A stretch of DNA of 64,000 nt from positions 248,001-312,000 of the forward strand of contig CANMQX010000003.1 in NCBI GenBank assembly GCA_947500135.1, read 5' to 3'. The notes under the pieces were generated by a model that ran no database searches, was not told the origin of the DNA, and saw nothing but the letters and a program-made list of their open reading frames with translations. This stretch comes from an uncultured Paracoccaceae bacterium. Its GTDB lineage: Bacteria; Pseudomonadota; Alphaproteobacteria; Rhodobacterales; Rhodobacteraceae. Made by a program: the position numbers and the translations under genes. Positions 34,707 to 43,886 of the stretch are shown here, in pieces. Position 1 is the first letter of the stretch, and each line of letters begins with the position of its first letter.

Positions 34707-34741
34707 ACCTCCTTTCAAAATGTTTCGCCTGATAAGGAGGT
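34707..34741 (-). promoter_or_regulatory. Stem sequestering a Shine-Dalgarno sequence
   Basis: On the minus-strand RNA, ACCUCCUU (34741-34734) pairs perfectly over 8 bp with AAGGAGGU (34714-34707) across a 19-base loop. The 3' arm is the ribosome-binding site of the 18-codon frame. The 5' arm copies the 16S anti-SD, so it could act as a thermosensor-like or trans-acting CCUCC element. Confidence 0.5.
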
Positions 34742-34789
34742 TGGCACAGATTTGGTATATTTCAAGTAAAAATATCGTAGATTTCGTGT

Positions 34790-35431
34790 TTATGCGGTCT
34801 TGCGCTGCATCCGACCAACAATGATGCGGAAGGGGACCAATGCAATCAATGCGATGGTCAGTTTCACACCCCAATCCGCCACCGCCAGCGACACCCAAAG
34901 CGGGGCCACCGGACCAGTGGTCAGAAACGGCATCTGGTCCTGTGCCCAGATCACTTGATCTGCGGCGGATGCGCTGAACCCATTGAACATTGCGGCAAAT
35001 GCGATGCTGAAAAAGATCACAGTATCCACGGTTGAGCTGATCAATGTGCTGCCCAAGGGTGCGGTCCACCAGGACCCGTCGCGCAGGCGGTTGAACACAG
35101 CGATATCAAGCAGTTGGGCCACCAGAAACGCCGTGGCGGATGCAATCGCGATGCGCAGTGCCACCGCTGGATATTCAAAACCGTCGCCCTGCAACATGAT
35201 CTGCGATCCAATCAGGCTACAGATGATCCCGACGACCAAACCGGCGAACACCACCTGGCGCGCAGCAGATACACCATAGACCCGGTTCATCACATCGGTG
35301 ACCAGAAAGGCCAGCGGATAGGTGAACGCCCCCCAGGTCAACAGACCATCAAGGATCAGGAATTGCACAAGGATATTGGACGCCACAACAATGGTGGCCA
35401 TGGCGAGAACGCCGGGAAGGATACGTGTCAT
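34790..35431 (-). CDS. VUT-family queuosine-precursor transporter (YhhQ-like)
   Basis: A 213-residue inner-membrane protein with about six helices, starting MTRILPGVLAMATIVVASN. The family pattern FPLAFLVTD-like (here YPLAFLVTDVMNRVYG) and later LISSTVDTVIFF are present. VUT proteins import queuosine precursors such as preQ0/preQ1 for tRNA modification. No preQ1 riboswitch was recognised in the 75 bases upstream. The gene stands alone on the minus strand, upstream of the short transcript with its own terminator. Confidence 0.87.
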   Translation of the reverse strand: MTRILPGVLAMATIVVASNILVQFLILDGLLTWGAFTYPLAFLVTDVMNRVYGVSAARQVVFAGLVVGIICSLIGSQIMLQGDGFEYPAVALRIAIASATAFLVAQLLDIAVFNRLRDGSWWTAPLGSTLISSTVDTVIFFSIAFAAMFNGFSASAADQVIWAQDQMPFLTTGPVAPLWVSLAVADWGVKLTIALIALVPFRIIVGRMQRKTA

Positions 35432-35506
35432 CAGAGTTTCCGTTTTGACAAGGGTGCGGCACTTGGCCCCCGGATATCGGGGACAGGGGCAATTAACGCC
35501 CGCCGC

Positions 35507-36358
35507 TTAATCCGTCAATCGGTATTCCACAAACAGTGTTTCTTGAAACGGCTGAAAATTGTTGTCGGAAATCAAGGTCAGCCGCAGCCCGGTGCCATCG
35601 TCCCAGACGGCGATCCCCTCAAGGTTGTCAAAATCGCCAAGCCTGGTTTGCAGGATATGTTGCTCTGCCCCGCCGGTCAGGTCAAACCGGCGGATGCGGT
35701 TCCGAAAGCCGATCCCCAGAAAATCGCGTTCCAGCAGGTATAACCGACCGTCTGGCCCGATATCGGCCCCGACCGACAAAAACGCACCTCGGCGGGGGAT
35801 GTTGAATGGCTGATCCCAAATACCATCTTTCCAGCGCATCACCTGAAACGGCCAATTGGCCCGGCCGGACCGTTCGGGCAGCGTGTATAGCGCGCCATCA
35901 GGGCCAATCGCCAGCGCCTCCAGCGAGGCGTTTGGCGCGATATCTGCGTGATCCGGGTGAAGGATCGCGCGGGATGTTGGCGCGCCGACCGCGTCCAGCA
36001 TGCGCAGGCTATGGGTGCGTTCAAACGAAATGGTAATGGTGCCGTCCGGCGCAATGGCCAGACCTTCGCTGTCGTTCTTGTCGCGACGAAACCGGCTGCC
36101 GATACTGTCGGTCAGGCGGGTCAGCGGGCCTGCATCGATGCCGGTGATCACCCCATCGGTACGGATGAACCGACCAGTGACAATACTGCCCCGATCTGTG
36201 ATGGCAGTGAAATCCATACCATCGGCAGACACCTCAAGCCCGGAAAACCCGCCAAACCCCTTTTCATCCCGATCCCAGGCGTAAGCGCCAAGCAATACCG
36301 GCTCGGCACTCGTAAAGGAGGCCCAGAGCAGGGCAATCAGTGACAGAAACAGACGCAC
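35507..36358 (-). CDS. Secreted esterase-like-activity-of-phytase family protein
   Basis: A 283-residue protein with a signal peptide (MRLFLSLIALLWASFTSA). It has beta-propeller-like repeats typical of the family named for phytase-associated esterase-like activity (GFGGFSGLEVSADGMDF, NDSEGLAIAPDG, FDNLEGIAVWDDG). GTG 36358 follows the mepA stop directly (TAAGTG), so the two are translationally linked. The biochemical role of this family in bacteria is poorly defined; a periplasmic phosphoester or ester hydrolase is possible. Confidence 0.82.
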   Translation of the reverse strand: MRLFLSLIALLWASFTSAEPVLLGAYAWDRDEKGFGGFSGLEVSADGMDFTAITDRGSIVTGRFIRTDGVITGIDAGPLTRLTDSIGSRFRRDKNDSEGLAIAPDGTITISFERTHSLRMLDAVGAPTSRAILHPDHADIAPNASLEALAIGPDGALYTLPERSGRANWPFQVMRWKDGIWDQPFNIPRRGAFLSVGADIGPDGRLYLLERDFLGIGFRNRIRRFDLTGGAEQHILQTRLGDFDNLEGIAVWDDGTGLRLTLISDNNFQPFQETLFVEYRLTD

Positions 36359-37264
36359 TTAGTTGGCGTTCAGCACACCCAGGCATTGGCCGGGCAGATT
36401 GGCCATGGTCAGCTCCGCACGCGGTCTGGACGGCGTCGGATTGGGGTCGGGCGGTGGCGGGTTCAGGATACGATCGACCCAGCCCTGCGCCTCGGCACAG
36501 CCATCACCCGGCGGGGGCGGTGCCTGATCGGTGCAACCGGCATTACCCGCAGGGCAGTTCAGCCGCACATGGAAATGATAGTGATGGCCCCACCATGGTC
36601 TGATCTTGCTCAACCAACTGCGGTCACCTGTCGCCGAATTACACATCGCGACCTTGGCACCGGGAAACACAAAGATGCGGGCGACGCGTGGATCAGATGC
36701 GGCGGCCCGCAAAATGGCTTCGTGCTGTGGGGTCCAGCGGCTATTGGTAAAGGCCCCGCTGCTGCGGCGCATCGAGATGGAAGAGATGTTTTCCCGCTCA
36801 TTCGCGGTCAGGTCCAGCCGCTTGGGTGGCAGCATCCAGATATCAGCATCAAGGCCGGTCTGGTGGCTGCGATGGCCAGTCAGCATCGGGCCGCCACGGG
36901 GCTGGGACATGTCACCGACATAAAGCCCGGCCCATCCCGGCTGGGTGGCGGCAAACCGGCTGAGATCCTGGACGAAATCCACCGTTTCAGGCTGCGCCCA
37001 GTTGCGATTGCGCGACAGGCGCATCGCCTGCCATGTCGGGCCGGTTTCAGGCAATTGGGTCGCACCCGCCTGACAACCACGGGCATAGCCACCAACAGCC
37101 TGTGACTGCTGGGCGGACCCGGTTGGCGCGGCCCCGAACAAGGTCTTGGCGACACGGGTGTCATTGGTGTTTTGACTGGCGACACTGGCCTTTGGGGCAG
37201 GCGGCTCTGACTGACAGGCGGCGAGCCCAAAGGCGATACATACTGCTGCGATTATGCGGACCAT
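36359..37264 (-). CDS. mepA: Penicillin-insensitive murein endopeptidase MepA
   Basis: A 301-residue peptidase of family M74 (LAS metallopeptidases) that cleaves D-Ala-meso-DAP cross-links in peptidoglycan. A lipoprotein-like N-terminus (GLAAC) is followed by the metal motif in GHRSHQTGLDADIW. The later WWGHHYHFHVRLNC region carries further zinc ligands. Its start overlaps the stop of the upstream MFS gene by 13 bases, indicating one operon. Anchoring by a lipid is unusual for MepA, which in Escherichia coli is soluble. Confidence 0.9.
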   Translation of the reverse strand: MVRIIAAVCIAFGLAACQSEPPAPKASVASQNTNDTRVAKTLFGAAPTGSAQQSQAVGGYARGCQAGATQLPETGPTWQAMRLSRNRNWAQPETVDFVQDLSRFAATQPGWAGLYVGDMSQPRGGPMLTGHRSHQTGLDADIWMLPPKRLDLTANERENISSISMRRSSGAFTNSRWTPQHEAILRAAASDPRVARIFVFPGAKVAMCNSATGDRSWLSKIRPWWGHHYHFHVRLNCPAGNAGCTDQAPPPPGDGCAEAQGWVDRILNPPPPDPNPTPSRPRAELTMANLPGQCLGVLNAN

Positions 37265-38625
37265 TCTGCGCGATCTCCGTCTTTATTGACCCATCGTAAC
37301 AGGAAAAGCCCCATCAGGAAAAGGATGATCACAGGTAAAAAACCCAATTGCACATTGCCGGTCATATAAGTGAACAGGCTGATCGACGCCGGAGCCAGAA
37401 ACGCGGTGGCCTTGCCAGACAGGGCGAACAATCCAAACGCCTCGGCGGGACGGTCAGGATGGGTGTGGCGGACCATCATGGACCGTGACGCGGTGTAAAC
37501 CGACCCACCCGCACCACCGATCAGGACCCCGCAGGCGTAAAAGATGATATCAGGTAGCGATGATCCTTCGGCCAATGGGATGCCAAAAATCTGTTCGCGG
37601 GACATGCCAACAATGACAGAGGACACCAGGATCAGGATCCAAACCATGGTACGGATGACCGGTTTCGGGCCAAAGCGTTGGTCGGCCATGCCAGACAGCC
37701 ATGTGGTGATGGCGGCGGCAATTGCAGCGACAATACCAAACACGCCGATTTCAATCGTGCTCCAATCCAGCACCAGCCGGGCATAAATCCCGCCAAAAGC
37801 ATAAAGGGCGTTCAACGCATCGCGGTAAAACATCGACCCGACCAAAAAATTCAGCAGGCTCTTGCGGTGGGCGACACCTTTTAACGTGGCCCATAGTTCA
37901 CCAGTAACAGCGCGCAGCTTGGTGGATTTGCCCTTGTTCTTGGGATCGTCACGGACCCACAAAAAAAATGGGATGATGAAAATCACATACCAGATGCCGA
38001 TGAACGGGCCGACCGACCGTGTGCCTTCGCGCATCTCTGGATCAAGGCCGAACAGGGGCGGATTGCCCAACAGGGTCACGCCCTGATCATTCTCGGCCAT
38101 CAAAAGTAACATAAAAAACAGGGCCAACACGCCACCCCAGTAACCGAATGCCGCGCCGGAGCCTGAAATCCGACCGACATCCTCATCATCGCCCAGCGAT
38201 GGCAGGATCGCATTGACGAAGTTCAAGGCGCTCTCGGCAGCGAAAAAGCCCACGTAAAAGATGATGAGCATCAAAAACAGGGACGATCCGTCCGGCGTCA
38301 GCCCCCATAACATGCAGGCGGCGGCGACATAGATGATCGAAAAGAACGCGATCCACGGGATTTTGCGGCCTGAATTATCGGCGAACGCACCCAGAAACGG
38401 GGCAGTAAACGCGATCATAAGCCCTGCGACGGTTTGCCCGGCGGACCAGATCGATTGTGCCTGCGCCTTGGCGGCATCGCTTTCCATGCCCAGACCCAGA
38501 TAATATTCGGCCGCGACAGCCGCAAAATAGGGGCCAAAGATGAATGTCAGACCAAGCGTATAAAAGGGTTGCGATGCCCAATCAAAGGCCATCCAGCCCC
38601 AAATCCGTTTCTTGCTGACTGCCAT
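37252..38625 (-). CDS. MFS transporter, UMF1/Atg22-like
   Basis: A 457-residue major-facilitator protein with 12 predicted helices. The N-terminus (WGWMAFDWASQPFYTLGLTF) is the hallmark of the UMF1/Atg22-like group, proposed to move amino acids or related small molecules. ATG 38625 is chosen over an open extension to 38658 because GGGACAGGCAG precedes it. It lies upstream of mepA with overlap and 66 bases after the thioesterase gene, so uptake of cell-wall-derived material is an attractive but unproven link. Confidence 0.87.
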   Translation of the reverse strand: MAVSKKRIWGWMAFDWASQPFYTLGLTFIFGPYFAAVAAEYYLGLGMESDAAKAQAQSIWSAGQTVAGLMIAFTAPFLGAFADNSGRKIPWIAFFSIIYVAAACMLWGLTPDGSSLFLMLIIFYVGFFAAESALNFVNAILPSLGDDEDVGRISGSGAAFGYWGGVLALFFMLLLMAENDQGVTLLGNPPLFGLDPEMREGTRSVGPFIGIWYVIFIIPFFLWVRDDPKNKGKSTKLRAVTGELWATLKGVAHRKSLLNFLVGSMFYRDALNALYAFGGIYARLVLDWSTIEIGVFGIVAAIAAAITTWLSGMADQRFGPKPVIRTMVWILILVSSVIVGMSREQIFGIPLAEGSSLPDIIFYACGVLIGGAGGSVYTASRSMMVRHTHPDRPAEAFGLFALSGKATAFLAPASISLFTYMTGNVQLGFLPVIILFLMGLFLLRWVNKDGDRAEWSA

Positions 38626-38691
38626 CTGCCTGTCCCTGTTTTTCTTTGGACCGATCAAACACCGGGCAACAGGGCGATGGCAAGCGATGCT

Positions 38692-39234
38692 TTACGTCAG
38701 GCCGCTTTCAACAGGGGGCCATGGCCGCGTTGCATCAGCATCGACCCAGTTCTGCACCCAGTCCGGCAGCGGGGGTGGTGCGGCGTCAGATTTGATGACC
38801 TCCAGCAACCGATGCGGGCGCACAAGCCCGTTCTTGTCGGTCAATGCAGACCGGTAAAGCGCCTGAACCGCGCATTCCTCTCCAATCCAGATCGACTGAT
38901 CAAGATACATGAACTTGTCGTCCCAGCCGACGGCCTTGCTGACCACCCGGAATTTGACAAAGGGGCGGATACGCTTGCGATAGCGCACTGAAACACCCGC
39001 CATGGTCAGCCCCCAACGCTGCTGTTTCAGCGCGGCCAACAGACCAACGCGGTAGGCCAGCGATGTGCGGCCCAGATCAAGGATTGTCAGGATGCGGCCG
39101 TTATTCATCTCCATGAACAGGTCGATATCCTGTGGCCAGCAGCGGTGATGCGACACATGGGTGCCCAGCAATGGCAACGGGGCGGCGCTGCGGGTCAGTA
39201 CATATTCCTTGGCCAGTCGGATCAGCGGATACAT
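38692..39234 (-). CDS. Acyl-CoA thioesterase (hotdog fold, THEM6-like)
   Basis: A 180-residue hotdog-fold protein. The helix motif DLFMEMNNGRILTILDLGR corresponds to the HMNNARYL-type active-site helix of 4-hydroxybenzoyl-CoA-type thioesterases, with a Glu in place of the usual His before Met-Asn-Asn. The C-terminal part (VQALYRSALTDKNGLVRP) is typical of the THEM6-like group. The substrate is unknown. It is first in a minus-strand run with the MFS and mepA genes and divergent from yggT. Confidence 0.8.
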   Translation of the reverse strand: MYPLIRLAKEYVLTRSAAPLPLLGTHVSHHRCWPQDIDLFMEMNNGRILTILDLGRTSLAYRVGLLAALKQQRWGLTMAGVSVRYRKRIRPFVKFRVVSKAVGWDDKFMYLDQSIWIGEECAVQALYRSALTDKNGLVRPHRLLEVIKSDAAPPPLPDWVQNWVDADATRPWPPVESGLT

Positions 39235-39372
39235 CGGGGGCGCCTTTCATCAGTTTAATGGCCAGATGGTGTCAATTGACGCAAGCGTCAACTTTAACCT
39301 TGCGGCAATGCGGGGCTTGCCCGGATCGACCAGAACACCTAGGTGATACGGGACGAAATAAAAGGCGCGACC

Positions 39373-39660
39373 ATGGTATCCATTATCCAAATCCTGTTGC
39401 TGATCATCGGCGTTGTCCGGTTTCTTGTCATCGCGCATTTCATCATGAGCTGGCTGATCCGGTTTGAGGTGCTCAATATCCGGCAGGAATTCGTGGGTCA
39501 GGTCTGGTACACGCTGCAACGGATCCTTGACCCGATCTATAGCCGGGTGCGCCGGTTCATGCCCGATCTGGGCGGGATCGACCTGTCACCGATTGTGGTA
39601 TTGATTGGGCTGGAAATCCTGCGGATTCTGATCATCAACAATCTGGGCGCCTTCGTTTGA
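39373..39660 (+). CDS. YggT-family membrane protein
   Basis: A 95-residue protein with two hydrophobic segments separated by the YggT core: FIMSWLIRF, then LQRILDPIYSRVRRFMPDLGGIDLSPI split over a short loop. YggT proteins occur in most bacteria and plastids and have been linked to osmotic tolerance and cell division/shape, with the mechanism open. ATG 39373 is preferred to GTG 39343 since the core begins here. It is transcribed divergently from the thioesterase gene. Confidence 0.9.
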   Translation: MVSIIQILLLIIGVVRFLVIAHFIMSWLIRFEVLNIRQEFVGQVWYTLQRILDPIYSRVRRFMPDLGGIDLSPIVVLIGLEILRILIINNLGAFV

Positions 39661-39785
39661 TCCTGTTTCTGCCGACCTGAAAATCAATTCCGGTCAGACG
39701 GTTGCAGCATCGCGGAAATTCCTCAAAACTAGCGCCAACGGGGCAACAGGCGGTTTTTGAACCGCTAGAAAGAAGGAATTTACCC

Positions 39786-40187
39786 ATGGGCCTATTCAAT
39801 ATGACCAAAACGGGCGTCGCTATTGCACTGTCCGCACAGCTGGTTCTGGCAACAACAGCCGTCACCATGGCGCAGGCCGAAATGCTGGGCACTGACCTTG
39901 CGATTTCGAAATATGCGCAGCATCAGGACCGCGCCTTCCTGATGGATGAATTGCAGCGCGACGATATACGGGCCGAGATTGTGCGCCTTGGCGTTGATCC
40001 CGCAGAGGCAGAGGCCAGACTTGCCGCACTCACCGATGCAGAGGTCGCCAGCATCATGGTGCAGATGGAAAAGGATAATGCCGGGGCTGATGTTGTCGGC
40101 ACACTTTTCACCATCTTCGTAATCTTGCTGGTGACGGATATCCTGTGTCTGACGCGGATCTTTAACTTTACCCGTTGCGTGCGTTAA
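39786..40187 (+). CDS. PA2779-family membrane protein
   Basis: A 133-residue protein with an N-terminal hydrophobic export signal (TGVAIALSAQLVLATTAVTMA), a charged helical middle (QHQDRAFLMDELQRDDIRAE) and a C-terminal membrane helix (VGTLFTIFVILLVTDIL). This is the pattern of the conserved PA2779 family, which almost always sits beside a PA2778-type C39 peptidase gene, as here with a 13-base overlap. ATG 39786 has AGAAGGA upstream. The function of the pair is unknown; a small secreted substrate or partner of the peptidase is a reasonable guess. Confidence 0.82.
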   Translation: MGLFNMTKTGVAIALSAQLVLATTAVTMAQAEMLGTDLAISKYAQHQDRAFLMDELQRDDIRAEIVRLGVDPAEAEARLAALTDAEVASIMVQMEKDNAGADVVGTLFTIFVILLVTDILCLTRIFNFTRCVR

Positions 40188-40987
40188 TCGCCATATTGGC
40201 GCTGGGCTGGCTGACAGCCTGCGCCGCACCTTTTGATCCCGATGAACGCCTGATCGTCGATGTGCCCACGCGCGCGTCCGTGCCCGGCGTGCCACTGATC
40301 CAGCAAGAGGCGTTTTATTGCGGTCCCACCTCCATCGCGATGGTGATGCAATGGTCGGGCCATGACGTCACACAGGCCGATATCGCCGCCCTCGCCTTCA
40401 GCCCCGGCGCGGGCGGGACCTATCTGGCGGATATGATCGGCAGCGCCCGCCGCAAAGGGCAACTGGCGGTCGCGGTGGACAATTTCGATGCGCTGCTGGG
40501 CGAGGTGAGCGCGGGGCACCCGGTGATCGTCTTTCAGAACCTTGGCCTAGGGATCGCGCCGGTTTGGCATTACGGGGTGGTCACCGGCTATGATCTGCAA
40601 AAGGACGAGGTTTACCTGAATTCCGGGCAGTTGGACCAGATGGTCATGCCCTTCGCGCTATTCGAACGGACATGGCAGCGGGGTGATTTCTGGGGCCTCG
40701 TGGTGCTGCCGCCCGATGATCTGCCTGCGAGCGCGTCCGAAACGGCCGTCCTGAACGCGGCGGCGGCTCTCGAACGGGTGGAACAGTTTCAGGCGGCGGA
40801 AACGCTATATCAAACCGGTGCGGCACGCTGGCCGGAAAACTGGCTCTGGCAATTCGGGCTGGGTAACGCACGCTACGGGCAAGGGGACATGCGCGGCGCA
40901 CGCAGGGCGCTTCTACGCGCACGGGCAATCGCCCCGGACATCCCGGAAATCCAGACCAACCTCAATCATGTGCAAAGTCTGATGTAG
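40175..40987 (+). CDS. PA2778-family C39-like cysteine peptidase lipoprotein
   Basis: A 270-residue lipoprotein (LTAC, Cys16) with a papain-like C39 domain: catalytic Cys in FYCGPTSIAMVMQWSG and His in VWHYGVVTGY. The C-terminal 80 residues form TPR-like helices (LERVEQFQAAETLYQTGAAR). TTG 40175 is the only start that gives the lipoprotein signal, and it overlaps the PA2779-like gene. Together they look like a two-gene envelope processing module of unknown target. Confidence 0.85.
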   Translation: MRALIAILALGWLTACAAPFDPDERLIVDVPTRASVPGVPLIQQEAFYCGPTSIAMVMQWSGHDVTQADIAALAFSPGAGGTYLADMIGSARRKGQLAVAVDNFDALLGEVSAGHPVIVFQNLGLGIAPVWHYGVVTGYDLQKDEVYLNSGQLDQMVMPFALFERTWQRGDFWGLVVLPPDDLPASASETAVLNAAAALERVEQFQAAETLYQTGAARWPENWLWQFGLGNARYGQGDMRGARRALLRARAIAPDIPEIQTNLNHVQSLM

Positions 40988-40993
40988 CGCGGC

Positions 40994-41956
40994 CTACTCC
41001 GCCAAATGGCACGCCGCACGGCTGGTGCCGATCTCGCGCAGTTCCGGGCGTTCTGTCCGGCAGCGATCCACCGCCAGCGGGCAACGCGGGTGAAATGCGC
41101 AGCCTGTTGGCGGGTCAATCGGGTTGGGGATTTCACCCTCTGGCGGGGTCACCTCGCGGCCAAACGCATCCAGTCGCGGCGCGGCCTCAAGCAGCATTTG
41201 CGTATAGGGATGTTTGGGGTCGGAAAACAGGGTATCGGGGTCGGCCTCTTCCACCAGACGGCCCAGATAAAGCACACCAATCCGGTCGGCCATATGCTGC
41301 ACCACGGTTAGGTCATGGCTGATCAGCAGGTATGTCAGGCCAAAACTATCCTTCAGATCGCTCATCAGGTTCAGAACCTGCGCTTGCACAGACACATCCA
41401 GCGCTGATGTGGGTTCATCACAGACAATCAGGCGCGGCTCGGATGACAGGGCGCGGGCGATGCAAATCCGCTGACGCTGCCCGCCGGAAAACTCATGCGG
41501 AAACTTGCCTGCATCCTCAGCCGAAAGGCCGACCTGTTCCAGCAGACGTTCGGCCAGACCAGCGGTATCGCCACCCTGGGCCAGCACAGGTTCCACAATA
41601 ATATCACGGACCCGCCAGCGCGGGTTCAGGGACGCATAAGGATCCTGAAAGATCATCTGGATATCGGCACGCACGGCGGCCACTTTGGCGGCATCCGTTT
41701 CGTGGGCCAGATCAACGCCTTCAATCTCCACATTGCCATCAGACGGGGTCAGCAGACCCACCAGCATCCGGCCAATTGTCGATTTACCCGAGCCGCTTTC
41801 GCCCACCAGCGCATAGGTGCTGCGTTCGGCGATATCAAAATCAACCTCTGACACGGCTTTCAGAAACAGTTTCGGCTGGCGTTCGATGACCCTGTTCAAC
41901 CAGGGTTTTGAGACGTCAAAGCTACGGCTGAGGTTCTTGACCTTGACCAAATCCAT
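40994..41956 (-). CDS. Dipeptide/oligopeptide ABC transporter ATP-binding protein (DppF-like)
   Basis: A 320-residue ATPase with Walker A GESGSGKST, signature FSGGQRQRICIARAL and Walker B LIVCDEPTSALD. The C-terminal oligopeptide/dipeptide extension with Cys residues is present (PTGCAFHPRCPLAVDRC). ATG 41956 overlaps the stop of the partner ATPase (TGATG), so the apparent upstream extension to 42037 is discarded. It is the last gene of a six-gene peptide-type importer operon. The actual substrate could be peptides, opines or another family-5 ligand. Confidence 0.9.
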   Translation of the reverse strand: MDLVKVKNLSRSFDVSKPWLNRVIERQPKLFLKAVSEVDFDIAERSTYALVGESGSGKSTIGRMLVGLLTPSDGNVEIEGVDLAHETDAAKVAAVRADIQMIFQDPYASLNPRWRVRDIIVEPVLAQGGDTAGLAERLLEQVGLSAEDAGKFPHEFSGGQRQRICIARALSSEPRLIVCDEPTSALDVSVQAQVLNLMSDLKDSFGLTYLLISHDLTVVQHMADRIGVLYLGRLVEEADPDTLFSDPKHPYTQMLLEAAPRLDAFGREVTPPEGEIPNPIDPPTGCAFHPRCPLAVDRCRTERPELREIGTSRAACHLAE

Positions 41957-42930
41957 CAAGCGGTCCTTTCGCGGACAATCGGGAACCAGCATGCGGCACG
42001 GCCTTCGGCGCCTTGCGGGCCGGGATCGTGACGGCATTTATCAGCGGCATAGGGGCAGCGCGGGTTAAATGCGCATCCATCCGGTATCGCATTCAGACGG
42101 GGCATTGATCCGGGGATTTGATGCAACCGGGATTTGCCACGCGACGCCAGCGGGGTCGAGGCCATCAGCCCGTCAGTATAAGGGTGGCTGGGGCTGGTCA
42201 GGATTTCGCGGACCGGGCCAAGTTCGGCCAGACGACCCGCATACATCACCGCCACACGGTCGGCGGCTTCGGCAATGACACCCATGTCATGGGTGATCAG
42301 CATGATCGCGGTGCCCCGTTCACGGCAAAGCTTTTTCAGCAAGGCCACGATCTGAGCTTGCACGGATACATCCAGCGCGGTTGTCGGTTCATCGGCAATC
42401 ACTAGCGACGGTTCAGCACAAAGAGCAAGGGCAATCACCACACGCTGGCGCATCCCACCGGAAAATTCATGCGGATAACTGTTCAACCGGTCGGCAGCAC
42501 CAGGGATGCCGACCTCTTGCAAGGCGGCGATGGCGCGCTGTTCGGCCTCTGACCGGCTGATATCCAGATGGGTCAGCATGGTTTCGGTCAGCTGATCGCC
42601 GATCTGTAAAAGCGGGTTGAGCGATGTCAGCGGGTCCTGAAACACCATGCCGATTTCCTTGCCGCGCAACCGGCGCATCGCGTCACCTGACAGCTGATCA
42701 ATGCGAGTGCCGTTCAACCAAATCTCGCCCTTGGCGATACGGGCGGGCGGGTTCAACAGGCCGATTACGGCATTGCCTGCCATGGATTTGCCCGCGCCGC
42801 TTTCGCCAACAACGCCCAGAATTTCACCGGGGGCAATGTCATAGCTGACGCTATCGACGGGGCAGACAACGCCCTTGCGCGTGGGAATTTCGACCGACAG
42901 GTCGCGAATGGACAAAACCGGATCAGTCAT
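41956..42930 (-). CDS. Dipeptide/oligopeptide ABC transporter ATP-binding protein (DppD-like)
   Basis: A 324-residue ATPase with Walker [10 protein letters not shown], signature [15 protein letters not shown], Walker [13 protein letters not shown] and the C-terminal motif [18 protein letters not shown], which in relatives can bind an iron-sulfur cluster. It starts at ATG 42930 inside a TGATG overlap with the permease stop, and its own stop overlaps the next ATPase start. The two ATPases probably form a heterodimer. Confidence 0.9.
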   Translation of the reverse strand: MTDPVLSIRDLSVEIPTRKGVVCPVDSVSYDIAPGEILGVVGESGAGKSMAGNAVIGLLNPPARIAKGEIWLNGTRIDQLSGDAMRRLRGKEIGMVFQDPLTSLNPLLQIGDQLTETMLTHLDISRSEAEQRAIAALQEVGIPGAADRLNSYPHEFSGGMRQRVVIALALCAEPSLVIADEPTTALDVSVQAQIVALLKKLCRERGTAIMLITHDMGVIAEAADRVAVMYAGRLAELGPVREILTSPSHPYTDGLMASTPLASRGKSRLHQIPGSMPRLNAIPDGCAFNPRCPYAADKCRHDPGPQGAEGRAACWFPIVRERTA

Positions 42931-43886
42931 CAGCGCAGCCTCGGGTTCAGCGCATCGCGCAGCCAGTCGCCCAGCAAATTGACGCTCAGCGCGAGGGCCA
43001 GCAGCGTGACGGCGGGGAATAGCAGGATCCACCATTCACCGGAAAACAGAAAGCCTTGGCCGATGCGGATCAGCGTGCCCAGCGACGGCTGGGTCGGGGG
43101 CGCGCCGACCCCTAGAAAGCTCAACGTCGCCTCTGCGATAATCGCCAACGCCAGTGAAATCGTCGCAATCACCAGCACAGGCGACAGCACATTGGGCAGG
43201 ATATGGCGCAGCATGATCGCGCCGGGTTTACGCCCGATCAGGCGGGCGGCGGCCACGTAGTCTTTGCTTTTTTCGACCAGCGTGGCGCTGCGCACGACGC
43301 GGGCAAATTGCACCCAATCGGACAGGCCAATCGCCAGGATCAACACCCATATCGCCATCTGATCGCGATATTCGACCGGAGTGACCCCCTTTGCGATGCC
43401 AAAGATCAGCATGGCCACAAGGATGGATGGAAAGGTCAGCTGCACATCAGCCGTACGCATGATGATGGTTTCGGTCCAGCCCCCGAAATAGCCCGATATC
43501 AGGCCCAGTGTGATGCCCAGCACCATCGCAAACAGCACCGCAGCCACACCAACAAACAGCGAAATGCGCATCCCGTAAAGGATGGTGGAAAACACGTCGC
43601 GGCCTTGGTCATCGGTCCCCAGCAGGAATGTGTCACCGGTAAAGGCGTTTGGTTCCATCGGTGCAGTAAACCCATTCATCAGGTTTAGCGATGCAGGATC
43701 AAACGGGTTTGTCGTGGCGATCAGCGGTGCGAACACGGCCGACAGCACAAGGATCAGCACCACGATGCAGGATACAATCGCCACGGGCGAGCGTTTGAAG
43801 GCGTAGACAAAATCGCTTTCCATCGCCACGGCGAAGCGGGATTTGTCGCGGACGGGTGCAGTTTTTGGGACAGGTGTGTCGGTCAT
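42930..43886 (-). CDS. Peptide-type ABC transporter permease (DppC-like)
   Basis: A 318-residue inner-membrane permease with six helices and the N-terminal domain typical of DppC/OppC. The coupling-helix region is RSATLVEKSKDYVAAARLIGRKPGAIM. ATG 43886 overlaps the dppB-like stop (TGATG). In these transporters DppC pairs with DppB to form the channel. Confidence 0.9.
   Translation of the reverse strand: MTDTPVPKTAPVRDKSRFAVAMESDFVYAFKRSPVAIVSCIVVLILVLSAVFAPLIATTNPFDPASLNLMNGFTAPMEPNAFTGDTFLLGTDDQGRDVFSTILYGMRISLFVGVAAVLFAMVLGITLGLISGYFGGWTETIIMRTADVQLTFPSILVAMLIFGIAKGVTPVEYRDQMAIWVLILAIGLSDWVQFARVVRSATLVEKSKDYVAAARLIGRKPGAIMLRHILPNVLSPVLVIATISLALAIIAEATLSFLGVGAPPTQPSLGTLIRIGQGFLFSGEWWILLFPAVTLLALALSVNLLGDWLRDALNPRLR

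Noticed and set aside
34700..34716. Apparent 3' end of a 16S rRNA gene (TGGATCACCTCCTTTC on the plus strand)
   Set aside because: Only these 16 bases match; no upstream rRNA sequence or downstream tRNA/spacer is present. The match arises because the minus strand carries an extended ribosome-binding site.
35432..35506. preQ1 riboswitch before the VUT transporter gene
   Set aside because: The 75-base leader shows a small CCCC/GGGG stem, but not the preQ1 aptamer pattern with an A-rich tail before the ribosome-binding site.
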